The position numbers and the translations under genes are program-made. This document shows, one piece after another, positions 21,683 through 27,452 of a stretch of 27,452 nucleotides of DNA (its first letter is position 1; each line of letters begins with the position of its first letter). The notes below the pieces were generated by a model, which saw only the letters and a program-made list of their open reading frames with translations, was not told the DNA's origin and did no database searches. The DNA comes from JBFXAN01 sp050184225 (lineage in GTDB: Bacteria; Chloroflexota; Dehalococcoidia; CAUJGQ01). The stretch is taken from positions 1 through 27,452 of the forward strand of contig JBFXAN010000082.1 of assembly GCA_050184225.1 (NCBI GenBank), read 5' to 3'.

Positions 21683-22032
21683 TTCGGCTGCTCGCCGATG
21701 AAAGCGTGAACCGAAGGATTGTTTCAGGACTGCGGCGCCGCAAAGCTGATATTGATCTGGTCCGCGCACAGGATGTAGGTCTCATTGGTGCGAGCGATCC
21801 AGCGGTGCTCGATTGGGCAGCAACCAACCAGCGGATCGTGGTCACCCAGGACGTGAATACACTACCCGGATACGCATTCGGGCGCGTCCGAGCAGGTCTA
21901 CCTATGCCCGGCGTCCTTGTAGTGCCACAAGCAATGCCCATAGGGCAGATGATAGAGGGTCTTCTCTTCCTGGTGGAGCGCAGCCTCGACGGAGAGTGGG
22001 AAGGCCAGATACTGCACCTTCCCCTTCGCTAA
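21679..22032 (+). CDS. DUF5615 family PIN-like toxin
   Basis: Protein of 117 residues of the DUF5615 (PIN-like) family, predicted RNases paired with DUF433 antitoxins (VapC45-like). The acidic residues expected of a PIN-type site are visible: LLADESVNRR near the N-terminus, DIDLVRAQDVGLIGASDPAVLDWA in the middle, and VVTQDVN, followed by PGVLVVPQAMPIGQMIEGLL. Length is normal and the frame intact, so the pair is probably functional, unlike the RelE-type locus 2 kb upstream. The GTG overlaps the antitoxin stop. Target RNA is unknown. Confidence 0.88.
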   Translation: MIRLLADESVNRRIVSGLRRRKADIDLVRAQDVGLIGASDPAVLDWAATNQRIVVTQDVNTLPGYAFGRVRAGLPMPGVLVVPQAMPIGQMIEGLLFLVERSLDGEWEGQILHLPLR

Positions 22033-22089
22033 CGAACTCGATCCCGATCACAAGTATCGATCGACGTCAGTCCGCGAATGCAATGTGCG

Positions 22090-22680
22090 TCAGAATTGAC
22101 CATCCTTGATATACGGGCGGCTCCAGAGGGTGATCTGGAGGATCACGGACTTGAGCCAGGCCTGGTGCATCTTGTCCACGTCCTCGGGGCTGTGCCCTTT
22201 GGCAGCGAGGAACGGCTTGAGCGTGGTCACGATCGGCACGATCAACGTCGTCAGGTAGCGGAAGTTGATGATCGGGACGGAATCGACGGCGTCGGTGACG
22301 TTCTTCTTGTCCTGGTGGCGGCGTCCGATCTCGTCCTGGTAGTCCAGCCAGGTCTGATCATAGTTCGCCGCAGCGGTGTCGAGGATCCACTGGCCGAAGC
22401 GGGTGCGGACCCGGCTCAGATATTCCCCGATCGGCTGGCTGTCCGTGCGGCCCGTGAAGAAGTACAGCAGGTGCGGGTGCGAGCCGACAAAGCCGTACCA
22501 GACGTCGAGGATCGCATCGACCTGATCTTCCAGCACGGCGCGGGATAGGCGCAGGGCGGCGATGTCGTCATCCGTCAGCAGGACCGTCTGCTTGAGCAGG
22601 TCCAGGTCTGCCGGTGTGAGCGGCGACCGGGGGACCGCATCCGTCCCGAGGGTGTAACCGGGGATTGCCATCTGCGTCAT
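22090..22680 (-). CDS. Protoglobin
   Basis: Single-domain haem protein of 196 residues matching the protoglobin family (globin-coupled-sensor-related), which binds oxygen, CO and NO. The second ATG (22680) is preferred because AGGAGG is about 7 nt upstream, whereas for ATG 22686 it lies only about 1 nt away. Haem-pocket residues match the archaeal protoglobin of Methanosarcina almost position for position: Trp61 and Tyr62 in DVWYGF, Phe95 in VRTRFGQWI, and proximal His122 in EIGRRHQDKKN, compared with Trp60, Tyr61, Phe93 and His120. No output domain is attached, so it is more likely a gas-binding or detoxifying protein than a sensor with its own effector. It follows the MarR gene by 22 nt, in one operon. 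Confidence 0.92.
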   Translation of the reverse strand: MTQMAIPGYTLGTDAVPRSPLTPADLDLLKQTVLLTDDDIAALRLSRAVLEDQVDAILDVWYGFVGSHPHLLYFFTGRTDSQPIGEYLSRVRTRFGQWILDTAAANYDQTWLDYQDEIGRRHQDKKNVTDAVDSVPIINFRYLTTLIVPIVTTLKPFLAAKGHSPEDVDKMHQAWLKSVILQITLWSRPYIKDGQF

Positions 22681-22702
22681 GGTCATGCCTCCTGTGCCGC
22701 GG

Positions 22703-23377
22703 CTACGGCGACGCCGGTCCTGCCGGCGCCGCTCCGACAAATGCTTTCCAGATCTCTTCTTGTACCGCCGGCGGGGCGGCGTCGAAGTCGGGGCAGTCGA
22801 GCCGTAATGACCGATCGCCGAACGGAGCGTCGACGAAGGCGCAATGATGCGGACGCACCGGATCGGCGTGGACGTTCGGACGGAAGTAGTGGCAGCCGGC
22901 GCACATCCGGGCGATGGGAATCTCCCCGCGCTCCTGTAGCGTCCGGATCATCTTGACCAGCGCACGGAGGAAGACCGCCTGCTCCTGCTCGGACAGCGTC
23001 TCGGCAGCCTCGGCCAGAAACTCGGGCCAGTCGGCCGTCTGCTCCGCCTCGATCTGTCCCGAATCGGTGAGCGTCACCCGGATCGCGCGGCGGTCGGTAG
23101 CGGCCGGCGATTTGCGGACCAGGCCTTTCTCGCTGAGGACGCGGACCGCATCGCTGGCGGTCGGGGCAGTGACGGCGAGTTGGCCGGCGATCGTTGAGAG
23201 CGATAGCCCCTCCGGATGGCGTTGCAACATCGCGAGGATCTGGCCCTGGGTCGGCGTGATGCCCCGCGGCCCGGCCTCGAGCCAGGCACGATGCCGGAGC
23301 GCCAGCCCGATCTTCATCAGGCCGACGGCGACCCGCTGCCCCACTGGCTCGCTGTCTCCCTCGATCGGGTTCATCAT
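22703..23377 (-). CDS. MarR family regulator with C-terminal four-cysteine motif
   Basis: Winged-helix regulator of 224 residues. The DNA-binding part reads LSLSTIAGQLAVTAPTASDAVRVLSEKGLVRKSPAATDRRAIRVTLTDSG, a standard MarR domain (about residues 40-107). A dimerisation helix follows, then a tail with C159-x2-C162-x16-C179-x15-C195 in MCAGCHYFRPN, RPHHCAFVDAPFGDR and LRLDCPDF. Spacing and aromatic/His neighbours suggest a metal or iron-sulfur site able to sense redox or NO. The start has AGGA 6 nt upstream. The promoter and 21-bp palindrome at 23393-23438 lie directly upstream, so it is probably autoregulated. It leads an operon with a protoglobin, pointing to gas or redox sensing, which is inference. 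Confidence 0.9.
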   Translation of the reverse strand: MMNPIEGDSEPVGQRVAVGLMKIGLALRHRAWLEAGPRGITPTQGQILAMLQRHPEGLSLSTIAGQLAVTAPTASDAVRVLSEKGLVRKSPAATDRRAIRVTLTDSGQIEAEQTADWPEFLAEAAETLSEQEQAVFLRALVKMIRTLQERGEIPIARMCAGCHYFRPNVHADPVRPHHCAFVDAPFGDRSLRLDCPDFDAAPPAVQEEIWKAFVGAAPAGPASP

Positions 23378-23378
23378 G

Positions 23379-23387
23379 AGGAGTCCT
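23379..23387. promoter_or_regulatory. Second half-operator overlapping the MarR ribosome binding site
   Basis: AGGAGTCCT repeats the core of the larger palindrome at 23399-23407 in inverted form. It overlaps the AGGA that serves as ribosome binding site, 2 nt from the start codon. A second weaker binding site is plausible. Confidence 0.45.
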
Positions 23388-23392
23388 ATCTG

Positions 23393-23413
23393 TTACTGAG
23401 GACTCCTAAGTAA
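23393..23413. promoter_or_regulatory. 21-bp palindromic operator of the MarR/protoglobin operon
   Basis: The site reads TTACT-n-AGGA-n-TCCT-n-AGTAA, symmetric at every position except the centre and one mirrored pair. Length and dyad fit a MarR dimer site. It overlaps the -10 box and the predicted transcription start of the operon. Confidence 0.7.
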
Positions 23414-23438
23414 TACTGCGGCGAGCGACGGCTGTCAA
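23410..23438 (-). promoter_or_regulatory. Promoter of the MarR/protoglobin operon
   Basis: On the minus strand TTGACA (23438-23433) is an exact -35 consensus and TATTAC (23415-23410) the -10, separated by exactly 17 nt. The predicted start near 23403 lies inside the palindrome, so repressor binding would block polymerase. Confidence 0.75.
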
Positions 23439-23482
23439 GGGAAGGTCACACAGGTCGCGTCGTGAGCGAAGGGCGGCCGTGA

Positions 23483-25813
23483 TTACTTCATCGGCCAGGA
23501 GGGCGAGGCGTTGATCGCGGTCAGTTGGGTGACGCGGCGGGCGGGGCCACCTTCCGCCGGCATGACGAACACCTGTTGCTGGCCGTTCTCACGGTCGGAT
23601 TGGAAGATGATCTGCTTGCCGTCGGGCGACCACGAGGGGTTGATATTGAAGCTGCCGTCCGTCAGCTTGCGGATGTCGGAGCCGTCGGCGTTCATCACGT
23701 AGATGTTCCACTGGTTATTCTCGAACCGGGCGAAGGCGATCTGCTTGCCGTCGGGCGACCACATCGGTCGATTGTCACGCGTCGGGCCATCGGTCAACTG
23801 GCGAGGCGTGCCGCCCTTGGCATCGACCGTGAAGATGTGGGTGACACCGCCGCCCGCGTCGGACTGGTAGGCGATGCGGGTGCCATCGCGCGACCAGTTG
23901 GGGGCGGTGTCGTTCTGCGTCCCACTCGTCAGTTGGCGCGCCTCGCCGCCGTTCACCGGCACGATCCAGAGGTGCTCGCGGCCGCCATCGCGGTCCGACT
24001 GGAAGACGATCATTGAGCCGTCCGGCGCGTAGGCAGGGCTGCGGCCTGTGCCCTCGGTGATCCGTTTGATGTCGGAGCCGTCGAGGTTCATCGTGTAGAT
24101 GCTGTGGGCGCCGTTCGGCCCGGAATCGCGGTCGGAGTTGAAGGCGATGCGGGAGCCGTCCGGCGAGAACGCCGGGTTGAAGTCATTGGCGTCACCGCCG
24201 GTGAGCCGGCGTGCCTCGCCGTCGAGGCCGTCCTTCACGGCGATCCGCCACTTGCCGTCGATCAGCGACTGGTAGACGATCGGCGCGTCGTCGCCGGAGC
24301 GGGCGCCGACCAGTGGGTCGGGCACGGCGGTGAACGTTACCTTGCCCTGCACGTTCGGCGTGAGCGGCACATGGTCGTTGCCGGTGAGCACCGCCCAGAC
24401 TGAATGCTGACCGGCGGGGAGGTCGACGAAGGTGTGATTGGCGTTCGCCGTGTGGACGATGTTCGCCTGACCGGTCGGGATCGGCTGACCGGGAACCATC
24501 ACCGTCGCCGGGTCGACATCGAGGAAGTAGTGAATGTGGCGGCCCTCGGGGTCTGCCTCCACCGGGGCTTTGAGGTTCACTCCGCTGACGTCGAGTTGCA
24601 CCGCGACCGGGCCGGAGACCTGACCGCCGTCGGCGGGTTGGAGGATCGCCAGCGAGGGACCGCTGACCACGGTTGCCTGGCTGCCGCCGGCCTGCTCCTC
24701 GGTTACTGTGCCGTCGTCTGAGTCGCGGTTCTGGTTGACCAGCATGATGGCGAGCGCCGCGATCACGATCAGCGCCGCTACCCCGCCGATAATCGGGAGC
24801 AGTGGCAGCCGCCGGCCCGGCGCGGCTGTTGTCGTCGGCGGGGTGGTCGCGGACGGTGGCGCGGCGGCGACCGGCTGAGCGAGTGACTGCTGGGAGCCAG
24901 GCTCAGCCTCGCCGGCCGGCCGCATCTCAGTCTCAAGCAGCGCCGCCGGCATGGGTGCGGTCATCGTCGAGGAAAGCTCCTCGATGTCCAGCGTGCGGAT
25001 CGCTGATTGCAGCGCATCGACCAGTTCGCGCGGCGTCTGATAGCGATCCTCCGGCGCTTTCTGCAGGCATCGCTCGACGATCTCACGCGCGACCGGTGGG
25101 ATATCGTCCGGCAGTGGCGGCGGCGGGTCGGCGGTGTGCATCCGCATCACCGTCCAGGGCGTGGAGCCGCTGAACGGCAGCTTGCCGCAGAGCATCTCGT
25201 AGAGGACGACGCCGAGGGAGTAGATATCGGAGCGGATGTCGCCGGTGCCCTCGCTCCGCTCCGGCGCGGCGTAATCCGGCGTGCCGAGGAAGAGGCTGGC
25301 CGTGGTGAGAGCCGCCTTGCCCTCCATCCGGGCGATACCGAAGTCGAGCACCTTGACATCGCCGTCCTGCACCATTTTGATGTTCTGCGGCTTGAGGTCG
25401 CGGTGGACGACGCCGCGGGCGTGGGCGGCATCGATCGCGCGGGCGATCTCAAGGGCGATCTGCAGCGCCCGCACCGGCGGCAACGCACCGAGCCGCGTCA
25501 AGATGTCAGAGAGCGAGTCGCCCTCGACACATTCCATGACGATGTAGTGTGTGTTCTCGTGCTCGGAGACGTCGGTGACGTGGGCGATGCGGGTCGATTG
25601 GATCGTCGCGGCGATCTGCGCCTCTCGCTTCAACCGCTGGAGGAACTGCGGGTCGCGAATGAGGAAGGCGTGGGGAATCTTGACGGCGACGTAGCCGCCC
25701 GTGCGCAGATCGACCGCTCGGTAGACGGTGGACATGCCACCGGTGCCGAGCTCATCCTGCAACAAGTACCGGTTCGAGAGGATGCTGCCAAGCGCAACCA
25801 CGTCCGGCCCCAC
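23483..25813 (-). CDS. Membrane Ser/Thr protein kinase with extracellular DUF4399-like and TolB-like propeller domains
   Basis: Transmembrane Hanks-type kinase of 776 residues. The kinase domain is at residues 16-275: GTGGMSTVYRA (P-loop), Lys45 in YVAVK, catalytic VVHRDLKPQN (Asp139), DFG 157-159 and GTPDYAAPE; all key residues are present. A Pro/Thr-rich juxtamembrane linker (280-335) and one membrane segment (about 336-359, IIGGVAALIVIAALAIMLV) follow. Outside, residues 387-497 form a domain shared with the divergent gene at 26043. Residues 505-776 form about six PD40/TolB-like propeller repeats (FSPDGSRIAFNSDRD, WSPDGKQIAFARF). The start is GTG 25813 after GGAGG; a nearby in-frame GTG is possible. 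The kinase presumably senses an extracellular ligand. Confidence 0.93.
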   Translation of the reverse strand: MGPDVVALGSILSNRYLLQDELGTGGMSTVYRAVDLRTGGYVAVKIPHAFLIRDPQFLQRLKREAQIAATIQSTRIAHVTDVSEHENTHYIVMECVEGDSLSDILTRLGALPPVRALQIALEIARAIDAAHARGVVHRDLKPQNIKMVQDGDVKVLDFGIARMEGKAALTTASLFLGTPDYAAPERSEGTGDIRSDIYSLGVVLYEMLCGKLPFSGSTPWTVMRMHTADPPPPLPDDIPPVAREIVERCLQKAPEDRYQTPRELVDALQSAIRTLDIEELSSTMTAPMPAALLETEMRPAGEAEPGSQQSLAQPVAAAPPSATTPPTTTAAPGRRLPLLPIIGGVAALIVIAALAIMLVNQNRDSDDGTVTEEQAGGSQATVVSGPSLAILQPADGGQVSGPVAVQLDVSGVNLKAPVEADPEGRHIHYFLDVDPATVMVPGQPIPTGQANIVHTANANHTFVDLPAGQHSVWAVLTGNDHVPLTPNVQGKVTFTAVPDPLVGARSGDDAPIVYQSLIDGKWRIAVKDGLDGEARRLTGGDANDFNPAFSPDGSRIAFNSDRDSGPNGAHSIYTMNLDGSDIKRITEGTGRSPAYAPDGSMIVFQSDRDGGREHLWIVPVNGGEARQLTSGTQNDTAPNWSRDGTRIAYQSDAGGGVTHIFTVDAKGGTPRQLTDGPTRDNRPMWSPDGKQIAFARFENNQWNIYVMNADGSDIRKLTDGSFNINPSWSPDGKQIIFQSDRENGQQQVFVMPAEGGPARRVTQLTAINASPSWPMK

Positions 25814-26042
25814 AACGTCACCGCCTCCCTGGGGCGTGGTGTCCGCACTCTCAGGCTAGAGGGGCGCTCGTCAGGCCGTCAACCCGTCCTTTGGTGCGTA
25901 AACTCACTGATCTCCACTGTTAGTATGACAGACATTTCAGTCCAAGGGTGTATCATCGGCGACAGATCGGTGACGCCGTTTGGTGCTTCCCTGATGGTGA
26001 CAAACGACAACCGGCCGGGAGCCGGATAGGAGGTAGTTGATG
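25814..26042. other. Divergent promoter region between kinase and anchored protein
   Basis: 229 nt separate the kinase and the plus-strand gene sharing its ectodomain, so expression of both may be linked. The stretch is less GC-rich around 25895-25965. Candidate -10 elements (TAGTAT at 25921, TATCAT at 25951) lack good -35 partners. AGGAGGT at 26028-26034 serves the plus-strand gene. Confidence 0.4.
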
Positions 26043-26645
26043 ATGAAGCGCTACGCGGTAGGGATGCTCGGCGCGCTGCTCGGCGGCGCGATGCTCTTTG
26101 GCGCCACGGTCCAGGCGCAGCAGGCGGGCACGATCAACATTTCGGCGCCGGCCGAGGGTGCGACGGTGAGCGGTCCGGTGATGCTCAACGTCAACATCGA
26201 GGGCGTCACGGTGAAGCCGGCGGCCGAGGGCGACCCTCAGGCGTTCCACTATCACGCGCTCGTCGATGTCGATCCCAGCACGATCCTACAGCCGGGTCAG
26301 CCGATCCCGACCGGCCAGGGGAACATCATTCACACGGCCGACGCGGCGCTGGCGTTGAACGACCTGGCGCCGGGAGAGCATTCGGTGGTCGTCGTGCTCA
26401 CCCGCACCGACCATGTACCGCTGAGCCCGAACGTGCAGGACCGCGTGACCTTCACCGTGGCCCCGGCGGGAACGGGTGGTCCTCAGGCGGGCGGAGCGCA
26501 GACGCCGGCCGCGTTGGCGCGCGTCGGCACGGGCGGTCCGCTGACGGCAGATGGGGGCCTGACCCTGCCGCTGCTGCTCACGTTAATCGCCGTCATGATC
26601 ATCGGGATGGGCGGCACGTTCGCCTATGCCCGGCGGCGCCGCTGA
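26043..26645 (+). CDS. Secreted, membrane-anchored DUF4399-like domain protein
   Basis: Protein of 200 residues exported by a signal peptide (MKRYAVGMLGALLGGAMLFG, likely cut after VQA) and held in the membrane by a C-terminal segment (about 174-195) ending in FAYARRRR. Residues 31-139 form one domain, with HYHALVDVDP, GQPIPTGQGNIIHTAD and DHVPLSPNVQDRVTFTV, resembling the DUF4399 pattern (His-rich strand, then H-x-P). A Gly/Pro-rich linker joins the parts. The same domain forms part of the ectodomain of the divergent kinase; by hand alignment about 60 of 115 positions are identical without a gap. ATG 26043 is preferred over 26040 because AGGAGGT then lies 8 nt upstream. Ligand unknown. Confidence 0.8.
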   Translation: MKRYAVGMLGALLGGAMLFGATVQAQQAGTINISAPAEGATVSGPVMLNVNIEGVTVKPAAEGDPQAFHYHALVDVDPSTILQPGQPIPTGQGNIIHTADAALALNDLAPGEHSVVVVLTRTDHVPLSPNVQDRVTFTVAPAGTGGPQAGGAQTPAALARVGTGGPLTADGGLTLPLLLTLIAVMIIGMGGTFAYARRRR

Positions 26646-26717
26646 TTCGGACCGACACGGACACTCTTCAGGAACCGCACGCTCGATTGTGGACCATGTT
26701 TGACACGTGAGCTTCGA

Positions 26718-26772
26718 GCAGTGGGGTGGATATCAACAGCATGGATCTGCTGCACGATATCCACCCCACTGC
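26718..26772. repeat. Nested hairpin with perfect 17-bp arms
   Basis: GCAGTGGGGTGGATATC (26718-26734) and its exact reverse complement (26756-26772) enclose a 21-nt loop. The loop holds its own 5-bp stem, CAGCA/TGCTG (26737-26741, 26748-26752). No T-run follows, so it is not a standard terminator. The right arm ends 10 nt before the probable start at 26783. Confidence 0.85.
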
Positions 26773-26782
26773 ATCTGCAGGT

Positions 26783-27250
26783 ATGATCCGCACACACGAC
26801 ACAGGTCACCCACGACGATCGCGCGCTCTGCTTCCGGTACTCGTCGGTGCTGCGTCGATCGCTGGAACACTCGCGGCGGTAGGATTAGCCTTCATCGGCG
26901 ACTTCTCCGCGCGATCTACCGCCACGGCCATCCTCTACGGCACCGGTACCCTCGCCGCGCTCGTAGGCATCACCCGGTCAACCACACGTGTCGGTCGACT
27001 CGTTGCGCTCGCCGCCGTCGCTGCCGGTACGGCTACGGCAGTGCTCCTCGGGATACTGTCCTTCGGGCCGCTCTTCGTGCCGGCGTTGGTCCTCTGGAGC
27101 CTCGCCGGATTTGTGCAGTGGCAGGGCCAGCGTCCACCTCGGCTTTTGCTGGTTACAGGGGCGCTCTGGGGCATTGGCGTCGTGCTGGTTGGCTCGAACG
27201 CAATCCCCATGATGATCGGTTACGCCCTGCTGGCCCCAGCAATCACCTAA
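26783..27250 (+). CDS. Small polytopic membrane protein, unknown
   Basis: Predicted integral membrane protein of 155 residues from ATG 26783. A short hydrophilic N-terminus (MIRTHDTGHPRRSRA) precedes about five hydrophobic segments: LLPVLVGAASIAGTLAAVGL, ATAILYGTGTLAALVGI, LVALAAVAAGTATAVLLGIL, FVPALVLWSLAGFV and LLLVTGALWGIGVVLVG. No catalytic motif or family is recognised; it looks like the uncharacterised small membrane proteins common in Actinobacteria and Chloroflexota. An earlier in-frame GTG at 26726 falls inside the 17-bp hairpin and would add an unlikely N-terminus, so it is rejected. The ribosome binding site at 26783 is weak. Confidence 0.6.
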   Translation: MIRTHDTGHPRRSRALLPVLVGAASIAGTLAAVGLAFIGDFSARSTATAILYGTGTLAALVGITRSTTRVGRLVALAAVAAGTATAVLLGILSFGPLFVPALVLWSLAGFVQWQGQRPPRLLLVTGALWGIGVVLVGSNAIPMMIGYALLAPAIT

Positions 27251-27272
27251 CCATATTCCTGAGCGGTGCCCC

Positions 27273-27340
27273 CTGGGAGCGCGGGCTTCCAGCCCGCATC
27301 GCGATGATTGGAAGCAGGATGACGGGCGGGCGGGATGCCC
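27273..27340. repeat. Second, decayed copy of the palindromic repeat
   Basis: Positions 27273-27297 repeat the first 25 nt of the element at 9362 without change. The right arm (27325-27340) matches 14 of 16 positions of the corresponding arm and then diverges. The decayed arm suggests an older insertion. Confidence 0.75.
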
Positions 27341-27360
27341 AATACCACATAGATAAGCAG

Positions 27361-27434
27361 AGATGACTCCAGCGGTCGCCGGTGGCATGGTCACGGTGCG
27401 AGCCAGTGACGAGTCCCCGCCGCCGGAGTCATCT
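27361..27434. repeat. Inverted repeat with inner stem near the window end
   Basis: AGATGACTCCAGCGG (27361-27375) and CCGCCGGAGTCATCT (27420-27434) pair at 14 of 15 positions. An inner stem GTCAC/GTGAC (27390-27394, 27406-27410) lies in the 44-nt spacer. It matches no riboswitch I know. The window ends 18 nt later, so its relation to a downstream gene is unknown. Confidence 0.5.
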
Positions 27435-27452
27435 CATGCGCTATAGGATACG

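Noticed and set aside
25007..26029. Plus-strand open frame of 340 codons opposite the kinase
   Set aside because: Antisense shadow of the kinase domain; it would also run through the divergent promoter region.
27361..27452. Possible riboswitch at the window end
   Set aside because: The stem and loops match no class I could recall (cobalamin, fluoride, guanidine, c-di-GMP and tetrahydrofolate were considered), so it is listed only as an inverted repeat.

Overview
The window is a GC-rich, gene-dense bacterial chromosome segment with no phage, plasmid or CRISPR signature. Several things fit a member of the Chloroflexota, most plausibly the Thermomicrobia: a Ser/Thr kinase fused to a TolB-like propeller, Uma2 and DUF433/DUF5615 genes, a PhoX with an N-terminal Cys motif, and many palindromic interspersed repeats. 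This placement is inference from gene content, because no ribosomal RNA or marker protein is present.

Layout. Positions 1-3974 hold surface-glycan genes: an O-antigen polymerase/ligase-like membrane protein with an inserted jelly-roll-like domain, and a family 4 glycosyltransferase, separated by a Uma2-type nuclease. Positions 4042-6401 hold a small unknown gene, a lipoprotein overlapping a TauE/SafE exporter, and a divergent signal peptidase I. Positions 6511-10244 are a minus-strand run: an unknown protein, a luciferase-like flavin monooxygenase, an APH-type kinase, a 72-residue protein and a crotonase. Positions 10450-13328 are plus strand: a degenerate receiver protein, a MaoC dehydratase overlapping a PfkB sugar kinase, and a MarR regulator with its own promoter. 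Positions 13359-19420 look like a scavenging region: a Tat-exported PhoX phosphatase preceded by PHO-box-like direct repeats, tRNA-Pro(CGG), an arylsulfatase and a DUF1254/DUF1214 protein. Positions 19450-22032 hold a broken RelE-type toxin-antitoxin locus, a FAD oxidoreductase and an intact DUF433/DUF5615 pair. Positions 22090-27250 are the signalling part: a MarR regulator with a four-cysteine tail in an operon with a protoglobin, a membrane Ser/Thr kinase, a divergent anchored protein, and a small membrane protein.

The most interesting systems are three. (1) The MarR-4Cys/protoglobin operon has a consensus-like promoter (TTGACA, 17 nt, TATTAC) overlapped by a near-perfect 21-bp palindrome, and looks like an autoregulated gas or redox sensing unit. 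(2) The kinase ectodomain and the divergently encoded anchored protein carry the same roughly 110-residue domain, about half identical without gaps, which suggests a paired extracellular sensing system. (3) Five GTTAACC-like heptamers spaced 10-11 nt apart sit just upstream of phoX, which suggests control by a PhoP/PhoB-type regulator.

At least five kinds of palindromic repeat lie between genes: 17-43, 6400-6508, 6928-7007, 9362-9438 with a decayed second copy at 27273-27340, and 26718-26772. Start codons were chosen from ribosome binding sites, signal peptides and family length. All family assignments come from reading motifs, not from database searches.
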